A stretch of 18,519 nt of DNA from Acidimicrobiaceae bacterium (GTDB lineage: Bacteria; Actinomycetota; Acidimicrobiia; Acidimicrobiales; UBA8592): the NCBI GenBank assembly GCA_002722525.1, contig PBMJ01000011.1, forward strand, positions 26,614 through 45,132, in the 5' to 3' direction. Numbering within the stretch: position 1 is the first letter of the stretch; each line of letters opens with the position of its first letter. A model generated the notes under the pieces. The model made no database searches. It was not told the origin of the DNA and was given only the letters and a program-made list of their open reading frames with translations. A program made the position numbers and the translations under genes. Shown piece after piece: positions 1 through 7,163 of the stretch.

Positions 1-97
1 GTCCGGCGTCTGAGTTAACCCCGCTGCCTCCGCAAGCGCCAACAAAGAGCCCTAGGACTGCCACAAGGGTGGCAATCAACTTAAAATTTTTACGCAT
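1..97 (-). CDS. Lipoprotein, N-terminal fragment (probable substrate-binding protein)
   Basis: Only the first 32 codons are inside the window; the gene continues past the left edge. It starts at an ATG with a strong Shine-Dalgarno (GGAGGGG) five to nine bases upstream. The fragment begins MRKNFK, followed by a hydrophobic stretch and the lipobox VGAC at residues 19-22, then a Gly/Ser-rich linker. This is a typical lipoprotein signal peptide, with Cys22 as the predicted lipidation site. It lies on the same strand as, and 160 bases downstream of, the last permease gene of a BMP-type ABC importer. A second substrate-binding lipoprotein is therefore a reasonable guess, but no mature domain is visible. 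The lipoprotein call is firm; the role is inference. Confidence 0.75.
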   Translation of the reverse strand, partial: MRKNFKLIATLVAVLGLFVGACGGSGVNSDAG

Positions 98-122
98 TAT
101 TCCCCTCCACTTGGTGAATATT

Positions 123-162
123 GTCGGAAGATTTCCCGACTCGGATGAAACACTAGTCGGAA
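123..162. promoter_or_regulatory. GTCGGAA repeats upstream of the left-edge lipoprotein gene
   Basis: GTCGGAA occurs at 123-129 and again at 156-162, a 33-base offset (about three helical turns). An inverted copy of its core, CCGAC, lies between them at 136-140. The cluster sits 26-65 bases upstream of the lipoprotein start codon at 97, where a promoter or operator would be expected. No clear -10/-35 pair was recognised, so this is only a candidate regulatory site. Confidence 0.25.
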
Positions 163-257
163 CATTCGCTATGCGCTCATTAAAAGGACAAATATGAGGA
201 AAATAAACTGCGAAAGTTAATTATTCTCAGTTTTTTCAGAGATTCTTCTAGAATTTA

Positions 258-1190
258 CTATCTTTCTTCTCTGCGGTACGCCTGACCTAGAGCTGCTGGC
301 GCAGAAGAAGGCCGGTTTCTGGCCCGAATAGAAATGGCAATAAGAACGCCAATGGTGAGGACGTATGGGATCATAGAAAGTAAAATTGGAGAAAAATCGA
401 CGCCAAATGTTTGTAATCTGGTCTTCAAAGCTAGTAGCCCACCGAAAAGAAGCGCTCCAATGGCGCACCTACCTGGACGCCATGCACCAAAGATAACCAA
501 CGCTACTGCTATCCAGCCTCTTCCAGCTGTAACTCCTTCAGTCCACTGAGGAGTTAGGCTCAGAGTCAAATAAGCACCAGATGCTCCTGCTAGAGCGCCA
601 CCCATGGCGACAGCGCCTAAACGGAGTCGGACTACTGAATGGCCTGAAGCATCAACGGTTGAAGCAGATTCGCCAGCCCCTCGAAGGGCTAATCCGGTTC
701 GAGTTCTGGTAAGAACAAAAGATGTTGCAATTCCACACACAACAGCGAAATAAACGATCGGAGATTGAGTGAACAGAATCGGTCCGGCCCATGGAATATC
801 CGATAAGGAACCCCAATCGACCGGTGCAAGAACTGCTCCAGGGGGCCTTCCCACTGCATTTTTACCTACATATGCTGACATCCCAAGGCCGAGAATGGTT
901 AGCGATAGTCCTGAAACTACTTGTTCTGCGCCAAGAATAACAGTGAATAGTCCATGGATGAGAGCGAAAAATGCACCAACCAACATGGCTACTATGAGTC
1001 CCAGCCACGCATTTTCGGTTTCGAGAGCGACCATAAATCCTGTTACGGCTCCCATGGCCATCATCCCTTCGACTCCGAGATTAAGAATGCCAGCTTTTTC
1101 TGAAATGAGTTCACCGAGGGCGGCAAGATACAACAAGGCTCCAAAGGAGACAGCGGCAGTTAGCAGCCCGATCATTGACGCTTCACTCAC
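258..1190 (-). CDS. nupQ: BMP-family ABC importer, permease subunit NupQ-like
   Basis: Inner-membrane permease of the branched-chain/ribose/nucleoside type (BPD_transp_2 family), about 310 residues and highly hydrophobic throughout. The N-terminal segment GELISEKAGILNLGVEGMM is the signature stretch of NupQ-like subunits, which pair with NupP to form the pore of nucleoside importers. I prefer the GTG at 1190 over the in-frame ATG at 1205. The GTG has AGGAGA about six bases upstream and gives an 8-base overlap with nupP, typical of translational coupling; the ATG would lie deeper inside nupP. The gene is third or fourth in an operon after the BMP lipoprotein, nupO and nupP. No convincing intrinsic terminator follows it. 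The family is clear; the transported compound (purine nucleoside, nucleobase or related) cannot be read from the permease. Confidence 0.88.
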   Translation of the reverse strand: MSEASMIGLLTAAVSFGALLYLAALGELISEKAGILNLGVEGMMAMGAVTGFMVALETENAWLGLIVAMLVGAFFALIHGLFTVILGAEQVVSGLSLTILGLGMSAYVGKNAVGRPPGAVLAPVDWGSLSDIPWAGPILFTQSPIVYFAVVCGIATSFVLTRTRTGLALRGAGESASTVDASGHSVVRLRLGAVAMGGALAGASGAYLTLSLTPQWTEGVTAGRGWIAVALVIFGAWRPGRCAIGALLFGGLLALKTRLQTFGVDFSPILLSMIPYVLTIGVLIAISIRARNRPSSAPAALGQAYRREER

Positions 1191-2271
1191 TAGGACTCTC
1201 CTCACTTAACTGTTTCTCTTTTTGGACACGCTTCAGGCTGTAGCGACTGAATACGCCAGCTCCGATTGCGCCAAAGAGAATGAGAGCTTGAAGGATCGTA
1301 GAAACAGATGATGAAACTCCCATTGTCTGGATGCTAAGCCCTCCAACTTGCACTGCGCCAAAGAGCAAGGCCACCGCTGCGACTCCTGATGGCCTCATAA
1401 GGGCAAGTGCTGCAACAATGATTCCAGCGAAACCATATCCTGCTGATATTCCTTCAACGATGCGATCCGCATTACCGGAGAGTTCTATTCCTCCAGCAAG
1501 TCCCGCAATCCCTCCACTTAGAACTAAAACAGTCATAATCTTACGCTTCAAAGAAATTCCTGCATACCTAGCTGTTTCACCAGATGACCCAGCTACTCGA
1601 AGCTCGTAACCCCATGCTGTTCTGCTTGCTACAAGTCCAAAAAGGGCGATGACCACCAAGGAAATTACCGCTCCCCAATGCGCCCGTTCGAATAGATCTG
1701 GTAGCCGAGCCTCACCCGGTAGCATCGGAGCTAAGGGAAATCCTTTGGATTCAGGATCTTTCCATGGCCCATGAATAAGCCACTGAAGCAATCGGAGTGC
1801 AACCTCATTCAACATCAGTGTGGTAATGATTTCATTGACGCCTATTTGTGCTCGGGCGACGGCCGGTCCTAAACCGAGTAAGGCACCACCAAGGATCGAA
1901 GCGAGAAGCATGATAGTAATTAGAAGGGGGCTTGGCCAACCCTCACCGATTCTCGCCATCCAAGCAGCCATCATAGCTCCAGCGAGGATTTGGCCTTCAG
2001 CGCCGATATTCCAAAGTCCCATGCTCCCTGCCACTGCGACCGCTAATCCTGCAAGGCCGAGAGGTACTGCACGATTTAAAGTAATCGACCACGATCTCGG
2101 ACTGCCCACCGAGGAATCGAACATGCGCTCATACACCGCCATAGGGTCATGGCCAGAAAGAACAAGTAGGAGAATCCCAATTGCAAGAGCTGAGACAAGA
2201 CCGATAAGAAAGGCTAGTGGCTGACCACCTTTGACCGCTTGCTCTCTTCGAACTAGAACAAGGCGGCCCAT
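1183..2271 (-). CDS. nupP: BMP-family ABC importer, permease subunit NupP-like
   Basis: A 362-residue polytopic membrane protein of the same permease family as the downstream NupQ-like protein. The stretch GSMGLWNIGAEGQILAGAMM near residues 80-100 and the later ARAQIGVNEIITTLMLNEVA are characteristic of NupP-type subunits, which are longer at the N-terminus than NupQ. A hydrophobic helix lies near residues 18-42, followed by a loop with SGHDPMAVYERMF. Its ATG overlaps the nupO stop codon by one base (TAATG), and its 3' end overlaps nupQ, so the three genes are translationally coupled. The C-terminal tail is charged (KRVQKEKQ) and presumably cytoplasmic. Assignment to the family is secure; the substrate is inferred only from the family. 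Confidence 0.88.
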   Translation of the reverse strand: MGRLVLVRREQAVKGGQPLAFLIGLVSALAIGILLLVLSGHDPMAVYERMFDSSVGSPRSWSITLNRAVPLGLAGLAVAVAGSMGLWNIGAEGQILAGAMMAAWMARIGEGWPSPLLITIMLLASILGGALLGLGPAVARAQIGVNEIITTLMLNEVALRLLQWLIHGPWKDPESKGFPLAPMLPGEARLPDLFERAHWGAVISLVVIALFGLVASRTAWGYELRVAGSSGETARYAGISLKRKIMTVLVLSGGIAGLAGGIELSGNADRIVEGISAGYGFAGIIVAALALMRPSGVAAVALLFGAVQVGGLSIQTMGVSSSVSTILQALILFGAIGAGVFSRYSLKRVQKEKQLSEESPSE

Positions 2272-3776
2272 TAGGTTTGCGTCTCTCCAGCCATAGCTGC
2301 TCCTATGTCATGACGTTCCGAATTCACCGGATCAAATTCTCCAACTATCTTCCCGCTGTGCATAACAAGTAGACGATCCGAAAGTGTGAGGAGCTCATCA
2401 AGGTCTTCAGAGATGAGAAGAACGGCGACCCCAGCGGCACGCTCCGCTACCAGAAGGTCTTGTATGTCCTTTACTCCTTGGACATCTAATCCACGGGTTG
2501 GTTGTGCTGCAACTAGGACCTTAGGTTCCCCACTTAATTCTCTTCCTACTAAAAGACGTTGAAGGTTCCCGCCTGAGAGGCCAGCTATCGGTTCGTTTAA
2601 GGGCCCAGTTCGAACGCCAAACTTATCTACAATATCCTGACAATGTATTGACATCTTATCGTCAATCAACAGTGGGCCTTGCCGCAGTTGTTTGTAGTTT
2701 CGCAGGATAGCATTCTCAATGACACTGAGCCGAGGGGCTAGGCCAACACCAAGGCGGTCTTCAGGAACGTAACCAAGTCCCTCCCTGAATCGTTCCACTG
2801 GAATAGCATGACTTAGGTCTTTGCCGTTAATTTTTATTGTGCCAGATTTAATAGGTCTAAGGCCAGCAATGGCTTGGGCCATCTCTCGTTGTCCATTCCC
2901 CGATACCCCAGCAATGCCAACAATTTCTCCACTATGAACATCCAGATTGAAATCATGGACAGCGGAAAGATGCCTATCGTCCAACGCTTCAAGTCCTCGA
3001 ACTTCAAGCAAGGAAGGCCCTCTTTCGCGTTCAGGGGGCCTGTTAGTTGTCACAGGGGATGAGCCAACCATAAGACCAGCTAGTTGAGAGGTCTCTGTAT
3101 CATCAACATTTAATGAAGCCGCAACAGTTTTTCCATCTCGAAGGACTGTTGCTTCATCAGAAAATTCTTTTACTTCGTGAAGCTTATGGCTGATGAAAAT
3201 AATTGACCTACCTGCATTTGCCATCTCGCGCAAAACACCACCTAGTTCATCCGCTTCTCCCGGTGTTAATACCGCAGTGGGTTCGTCCATGATAAGTATC
3301 TGAGCATTGCGCCAAAGAGTTTTAAGGATTTCAACGCGCTGCCGCTCTCCCATAGATAGCTGCCAAACTGGTCGCGCTGGGTCTATATTAAGACCAAATT
3401 GCTGAGCCAGTGCCTCAACCTTTGATTCAATAGACCCCTTTCGGATAATGCGCTCTGAAGCACCAAGCACAATATTTTCTGCGACAGTGAAAGAAGGAAC
3501 AAGTCTAAATTCTTGATGAACCATTCCGATTCCAGCAGAAAGGGCATCAGACGGCGACCTAAACCAATGTTGCGACCCGGATATTCGTATTTCTCCTTCA
3601 TCCGGTCGATACATGCCCGCAAGAACATTCATCAGGGTTGACTTACCAGCACCATTTTCTCCTAACACAGCATGAATTGTCCCTTGCTTAACTTGAAGTG
3701 ACGCTCCGGCATTCGCGACAACTCCAGGAAACCGTTTCCATATATCGGATAGATCTACAGCTAGAGGAGTGGTCAT
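2271..3776 (-). CDS. nupO: BMP-family ABC importer, tandem ATPase NupO-like
   Basis: About 501 residues with two ABC ATPase domains in one chain, as in NupO/RbsA-type importers. Domain 1 is complete: Walker A GENGAGKST (residues 39-47), Q-loop Gln88, signature LSMGE (140-144), Walker B ILIMDEP (160-166) and H-loop SHK (196-198). Domain 2 is degenerate in the way usual for this family: GVSGNGQR in place of Walker A (290-297), LSGGN signature (400-404), and AAQPTRG where Walker B should end in DE. Only the first site is expected to hydrolyse ATP well. The ATG at 3776 is chosen; a longer frame from a TTG at 3839 would add 21 residues unlike the family and would start inside a strong stem-loop. 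The gene lies 79 bases after the BMP lipoprotein and overlaps nupP by one base. Confidence 0.9.
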   Translation of the reverse strand: MTTPLAVDLSDIWKRFPGVVANAGASLQVKQGTIHAVLGENGAGKSTLMNVLAGMYRPDEGEIRISGSQHWFRSPSDALSAGIGMVHQEFRLVPSFTVAENIVLGASERIIRKGSIESKVEALAQQFGLNIDPARPVWQLSMGERQRVEILKTLWRNAQILIMDEPTAVLTPGEADELGGVLREMANAGRSIIFISHKLHEVKEFSDEATVLRDGKTVAASLNVDDTETSQLAGLMVGSSPVTTNRPPERERGPSLLEVRGLEALDDRHLSAVHDFNLDVHSGEIVGIAGVSGNGQREMAQAIAGLRPIKSGTIKINGKDLSHAIPVERFREGLGYVPEDRLGVGLAPRLSVIENAILRNYKQLRQGPLLIDDKMSIHCQDIVDKFGVRTGPLNEPIAGLSGGNLQRLLVGRELSGEPKVLVAAQPTRGLDVQGVKDIQDLLVAERAAGVAVLLISEDLDELLTLSDRLLVMHSGKIVGEFDPVNSERHDIGAAMAGETQT

Positions 3777-3803
3777 AAATAAAATTCTTACCTTGGACGC
3801 GGC

Positions 3804-3837
3804 GACGGTACCAGCGGTTAGCTCCGCTGGTACCGTC
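3804..3837 (-). promoter_or_regulatory. Strong stem-loop between BMP lipoprotein and nupO genes
   Basis: A perfect 14-bp inverted repeat, GACGGTACCAGCGG with its complement, encloses a 6-base loop. It lies 18 bases after the lipoprotein stop codon and 27 bases before the nupO ATG. No U-tract follows on the transcribed strand, so it is not a standard full terminator. In ABC importer operons such structures often protect the 3' end of the binding-protein message or cause partial termination, so that the binding protein outnumbers the ATPase and permeases. That role is inferred from position and strength. Confidence 0.75.
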
Positions 3838-3855
3838 AATCACGTCAAATTTTTA

Positions 3856-4950
3856 TCAGCCTGTAGAGCCGATGACACCTTCAACAAAGGTGGTCATTCC
3901 AAGCATGTCGCCGTCACTCATGGTCTCACCAGCAGCAACAAGGACGCTTCCATCTTGAGCATTGATTGGACCTGTAAACGGATGGAAAGAGCCATCTTCA
4001 ATCGCTGCTTTCTTTTCAGCGACTAGATCCTTAATCTCTCCGGATACATCGTCAGCAATTGGGGCTAGGTCAACCACTCCGTCGGCCATTGATCCCCACC
4101 AAGCTCCACCAGAGTAGGTGCCGTCTGCAGCCTCATTGATGATTTGGGTATACCGATCACACCAGTCCCATACAGGAGCAGTGAGGAACGCATTTGGAGC
4201 AAAGGCACTCATATCTGAGTTGTATGAAACCCAGCGGATTCCTGCAGCTTCTGCTCTTTCACCAGCAGCTGTTGAGTCTTGGTGCATGGCGATAACGTCA
4301 GCGCCGGCATCGATTAATGCTTGAGCAGAGTCGCCTTCAACGGCTGGGTCAAACCAAGTGCTTGTCCAAACTACTTCTACAGTTGCATCAGGGTTAACGC
4401 TTCGAACACCGAGTGTGAAGGCATTGATTCCTCTGATTACCTCAGGAATTGGGAAAGCGGCAACATAGCCGATCTGTCCGGAGGTAGTTGCAGAACCAGC
4501 AACGATGCCTGAGAGATATCGAGGTTCGTACATTCGGCCAAACGTGTTACCGAAGTTAGATCCGTTGTTCTTGTAACCCGATACATGATCAAAAACAACA
4601 TCGGGGTATTCGGCTGCTAAAGCTTCCATGTCGTCCATATAACCAAATGAGGTTCCAATGATTACGTTGTAGCCTTGGTCTATGAAATCTCTTGAGTAGT
4701 TGGCGAAGTCAGCAGTTCCTTCAGGGACTGATTCAACATACGATGTCGTTGCACCGGTTGCTTCTTCAGCACAGCTTCGGCCTTGGTCGTGTGCGTATGT
4801 CCAGCCAGCATCCCCTGGTGGCCCAACATAGATAAACGCCGCTTTAACGTCACTGCTACCATCATCGTCATCGCCGCATCCCGTGCCGAGAGCAGCGAAC
4901 ATGCCAACCATCGCAAGAAGAGCGACAATTAGCTTCCATTTTTTAAACAT
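3856..4950 (-). CDS. BMP-family substrate-binding lipoprotein (nucleoside/purine type)
   Basis: A 364-residue extracytoplasmic binding protein of the Bmp/PnrA-like family (Pfam Bmp). It has a lipoprotein signal peptide (MFKKWK, hydrophobic core, Cys25 in LGTGC; the lipobox is slightly off consensus at -3) and an acidic linker (GDDDDGSSD). The mature part starts with FIYVGPPGDAGW at residues 39-50 and contains IGTSFGYMDD, GNTFGRMYEPRYLSGIVAG and WWGSMADGVVDLAPI, all usual Bmp landmarks. Characterised relatives bind purine nucleosides or adenine, so a purine-type ligand is the best guess. The gene is first in its operon, has a good Shine-Dalgarno (GGAGGG) and is separated from nupO by a 14-bp stem-loop. 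It is transcribed divergently from the tetR/di-iron pair. Confidence 0.9.
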   Translation of the reverse strand: MFKKWKLIVALLAMVGMFAALGTGCGDDDDGSSDVKAAFIYVGPPGDAGWTYAHDQGRSCAEEATGATTSYVESVPEGTADFANYSRDFIDQGYNVIIGTSFGYMDDMEALAAEYPDVVFDHVSGYKNNGSNFGNTFGRMYEPRYLSGIVAGSATTSGQIGYVAAFPIPEVIRGINAFTLGVRSVNPDATVEVVWTSTWFDPAVEGDSAQALIDAGADVIAMHQDSTAAGERAEAAGIRWVSYNSDMSAFAPNAFLTAPVWDWCDRYTQIINEAADGTYSGGAWWGSMADGVVDLAPIADDVSGEIKDLVAEKKAAIEDGSFHPFTGPINAQDGSVLVAAGETMSDGDMLGMTTFVEGVIGSTG

Positions 4951-4974
4951 TTTCCCTCCAGATTGAAAAATTAA

Positions 4975-5003
4975 ATTATTACAAACCGTTGTGCCGGTTT
5001 CAC
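4975..5003 (-). promoter_or_regulatory. Candidate promoter and operator of the BMP importer operon
   Basis: On the minus strand, GTGAAA (5003-4998) and AATAAT (4980-4975) are 17 bases apart and would start transcription near 4968, giving a leader of about 18 bases with GGAGGG in it. An inverted repeat AAACCG-N6-CGGTTT (4983-5000) fills the spacer and touches the -35 box, where a repressor would block RNA polymerase. The hexamers match the consensus only moderately, so the call is tentative. Confidence 0.4.
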
Positions 5004-5095
5004 GACACGCTAGTCGCCATTGTCACCTCGTGCTTGATTGAAACCAACAATCAGTAAAATTTTTTATTTTGGAAACAATTAAGGCGGTAGGCGGC

Positions 5096-5127
5096 TTGAC
5101 AAGATAATAATCATCATTATTATTATC
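5096..5127 (+). promoter_or_regulatory. Promoter and candidate TetR operator for the tetR/di-iron operon
   Basis: A perfect TTGACA (-35) lies at 5096-5101 and TATTAT (-10) at 5118-5123, 16 bases apart; a second TATTAT overlaps at 5121-5126. Transcription would start near 5130, about 19 bases before the TTG start codon. An inverted repeat GATAATAAT (5103-5111) / ATTATTATC (5119-5127) fills the spacer and covers the -10 box. This is the usual layout for autorepression by the TetR-family protein encoded immediately downstream. Confidence 0.6.
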
Positions 5128-5148
5128 TATAGTGTTAGGGGGAAAGTT

Positions 5149-5721
5149 TTGGCTTCCGCAACGGAGAATAACCTTATAGAAGCTGCCGCTGAAGTCTTTG
5201 CTGAGCGCGGCTACGACGGGGCAGGTGTAGCAGAGATTGCCCGTCGCGCTGGAGTGACCACAGGAGCAATCTACAGCCGTTATCGAGGAAAGGCAGAGCT
5301 CCTTTTTGAAGCTCTCGACAACGCTTTAGAAAATCATTTAGATGGCATCCTTGCTAGCTCGAATCAAAATTCACCAGCCGACATTCTCTCGAGCCTCGGG
5401 TCAAGTCTTCTAAACAACCGTGGAGACCAAGATGCTTTACTTCTTGAAGCAATAGTCGCAAGCAGACGAGATTCAGAATTATCAGAAATGCTTAGACGTA
5501 GATTCGAGGACCAGGGAATGCGACTCGCAAAAATAATCGAAGAAGCCAAGAGCGATGGCCTCTTTGATCCCACTATCGATACAAAGGCCATTGTGACCTT
5601 CGCCCTATCAATTAACCTCGGGTTTGCCATCTTTCGAACAATGGATACACCCATACCCGAATCACACGAATGGCAAGTAGTCATCGATCGTGTTATCTCA
5701 TCGGCGCTACCAGCCCAATAG
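5149..5721 (+). CDS. TetR-family transcriptional regulator
   Basis: A 190-residue regulator. The N-terminal helix-turn-helix domain (about residues 6-55) is classic TetR: AAAEVFAERGYDGAGVAEIA, then RRAGVTTGAIYSRYRGKAELL, where the recognition helix lies around TTGAIYSRY. The rest is the helical ligand-binding and dimerisation domain, whose sequence does not reveal the ligand. Translation starts at TTG (5149), with AGGGGGA about six bases upstream; no in-frame ATG fits better. The stop codon overlaps the Shine-Dalgarno (AGGAGG) of the next gene nine bases on, so the two are co-transcribed. An AT-rich inverted repeat over its own promoter suggests autoregulation. It is also divergent from the BMP importer operon 198 bases away, which it might co-regulate; this is inference. 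Confidence 0.9.
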   Translation: MASATENNLIEAAAEVFAERGYDGAGVAEIARRAGVTTGAIYSRYRGKAELLFEALDNALENHLDGILASSNQNSPADILSSLGSSLLNNRGDQDALLLEAIVASRRDSELSEMLRRRFEDQGMRLAKIIEEAKSDGLFDPTIDTKAIVTFALSINLGFAIFRTMDTPIPESHEWQVVIDRVISSALPAQ

Positions 5722-5730
5722 GAGGACTTT

Positions 5731-6876
5731 ATGTCAACAGCAGAAATACAACGCACTGATCAAGAAATTCTCGACAGAGCCGCACACGACGATATAGACG
5801 CAATTGCAGCTTATAACCCAGATCCTGACGCAGTCTTACATGAAGTACAAGATCAGGCTGACGCACTCTTCACTTGGGACTATGAGAAAGGCAGCCGCCC
5901 TCGCCTCGATAAGCTTTACGAAAAAGCTAAAGTTTCTCAATGGAATGCCCAGACTGACCTCGACTGGTCAATTGAAGTCGACCCACTAAAAGCATTTAGT
6001 ATCTTCACTGAGTCTTCTAATGTAAATACAAGCCATTGGACTGAGCATCCAGATTCTCCAGCAAAAAATTGGGGTGATAAGGAATGGGACCAGTTCAGCA
6101 TCGAATCTTTCGCATGGCGACTATCTCAATTCTTGCATGGAGAACAAGGAGCATTACTTTGCACTGCAAAAATAGTCGAAACAGTTCCATGGGTTGATGC
6201 AAAATACTACGCTGCCACCCAGGTGGTTGATGAAGCCCGACATGTTGAGGTATTCAACAAATACATTGATGAAAAAATCGGAGTCAGATACCCAGTAAAT
6301 CCTCACCTCCAGCTTCTTATCGATGATATTATTAACGACAGTCGATGGGATATGACCTATCTCGGAATGCAGATAATGGTTGAAGGTCTAGCCCTTGCAG
6401 CATTTGGTCTAATGCATCAGGTGACAACTGAGCCGCTGTTAAAGAAACTATTAAGATACGTAATGTCCGATGAAGCCCGACACGTAGCATTTGGAGTTCT
6501 AAGCCTCCAAGAGATCTATCAAGATATGACAGCTCAGGAAGTAAGAGAACGACAAGAGTTCGCATTTGAGGCAGGTATTAGAATGCGGGACAGGTTACTT
6601 CAGCAAGAAGTATGGGACAGGATGGGCTGTGACGTCAAACATGCTGTGAAACATGGACTCGATATTCCTGAGGAAGATCAAATATTTAGTCAGTTATTAT
6701 TCTCCAAAATTGTACCTAACTGCCGCAAATTGGGACTACTCGACGCTGGAGATGGATGGCTCAGAGATAGATTTACAGAAATAGGGGTCATTGAGCTTGA
6801 GCATCTAGAAGACACCGGAGAAGAATACAATGCGTTCACACTGGACGAGAACACCCCAATACCGGCTGCACATTAA
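5731..6876 (+). CDS. Ferritin-like di-iron oxidase/oxygenase, substrate unknown
   Basis: A 381-residue soluble protein with no signal peptide or membrane segment. It carries a full carboxylate di-iron ligand set in a ferritin-like four-helix bundle: Glu138 (HGEQGA), Glu168/His171 in DEARH, Glu218 (MVEGL) and Glu248/His251 in a second DEARH. This E...ExxH...E...ExxH order is shared by ribonucleotide reductase R2-like proteins, AurF-type N-oxygenases and related oxidases. The R2 radical-tyrosine context and a partner R1 gene are not seen, so it is not an ordinary ribonucleotide reductase subunit. Regions before residue 120 and after 300 are family-specific and I do not recognise them. It follows tetR by nine bases with an ideal AGGAGG, implying ligand-induced expression of an oxidative enzyme for a lipid, aromatic or xenobiotic substrate; that is inference. 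Confidence 0.78.
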   Translation: MSTAEIQRTDQEILDRAAHDDIDAIAAYNPDPDAVLHEVQDQADALFTWDYEKGSRPRLDKLYEKAKVSQWNAQTDLDWSIEVDPLKAFSIFTESSNVNTSHWTEHPDSPAKNWGDKEWDQFSIESFAWRLSQFLHGEQGALLCTAKIVETVPWVDAKYYAATQVVDEARHVEVFNKYIDEKIGVRYPVNPHLQLLIDDIINDSRWDMTYLGMQIMVEGLALAAFGLMHQVTTEPLLKKLLRYVMSDEARHVAFGVLSLQEIYQDMTAQEVRERQEFAFEAGIRMRDRLLQQEVWDRMGCDVKHAVKHGLDIPEEDQIFSQLLFSKIVPNCRKLGLLDAGDGWLRDRFTEIGVIELEHLEDTGEEYNAFTLDENTPIPAAH

Positions 6877-6937
6877 TAACGCTTAATAGCAAATCGAAAA
6901 CCTAATAAAAGTCTAGTCAGCGAGTCTTCGGTCTATT

Positions 6938-6960
6938 TACATCTGAGATGTACAGTTTTT
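6938..6960 (+). terminator. Weak candidate terminator after the di-iron gene
   Basis: The 15-base palindrome TACATCTGAGATGTA (6938-6952) is followed by CAG and a run of five T. The stem is short and AU-rich, so termination would be weak. It lies 62 bases past the di-iron gene stop and before the oppositely transcribed bL37 gene, where a terminator is expected. It could equally be a protein-binding palindrome. Confidence 0.3.
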
Positions 6961-6997
6961 ATTTAGTTAGCTTAAGTTAAACAGGTACTTAACTCGC

Positions 6998-7087
6998 TTA
7001 TGAATTACGTCCCAAGTTCGGCTTGCGGCCATGATTAGCCTTTTTTCGCCGAGCGTTGGCCTTTTTCTTCTGTGTTCTCTTTGACAT
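6998..7087 (-). CDS. Very small ribosomal protein, bL37-like (29 residues)
   Basis: A 29-codon gene starting at ATG 7087 with a good Shine-Dalgarno (GGAGGG, spacing about 3-8) and ending TAA at 6998. The peptide begins MSKRTQKKK, has the core RRKKANHGRKPN (residues 13-24) and ends LGRNS, so it is extremely basic. The KANHG-K/R-PN core is what I recall of bL37, the tiny 50S protein of about 24 residues seen in mycobacterial ribosome structures; related short genes are widespread in Actinomycetota. This copy is a few residues longer at the C-terminus. It is transcribed away from ychF, which starts 77 bases to the right, and converges with the di-iron gene. A weak TTGCTG / TAGATG pair upstream could be its promoter. 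Identity rests on remembered family sequence. Confidence 0.78.
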   Translation of the reverse strand: MSKRTQKKKANARRKKANHGRKPNLGRNS

Positions 7088-7163
7088 AAACCCTCCGGTT
7101 TCTTCATCTACCATACAAGAAGCTTCAGCAACTCACGACTACTGGCGGTAGCCTTCGAGGACT

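Noticed and set aside
200..262. Terminator after nupQ
   Set aside because: The possible stem (TCTC/GAGA around an A-rich loop) has only four good pairs and no U-tract on the transcribed strand.
3777..3839. TTG-initiated extension of nupO
   Set aside because: The added 21 residues lie over a 14-bp stem-loop and are unlike the family; the ATG at 3776 gives the normal N-terminus.
5103..5127. Metal-regulator (Fur-like) box over the tetR promoter
   Set aside because: The AT-rich repeat superficially resembles Fur-type sites, but it does not match the 19-base consensus well, and the adjacent TetR protein is a simpler explanation.
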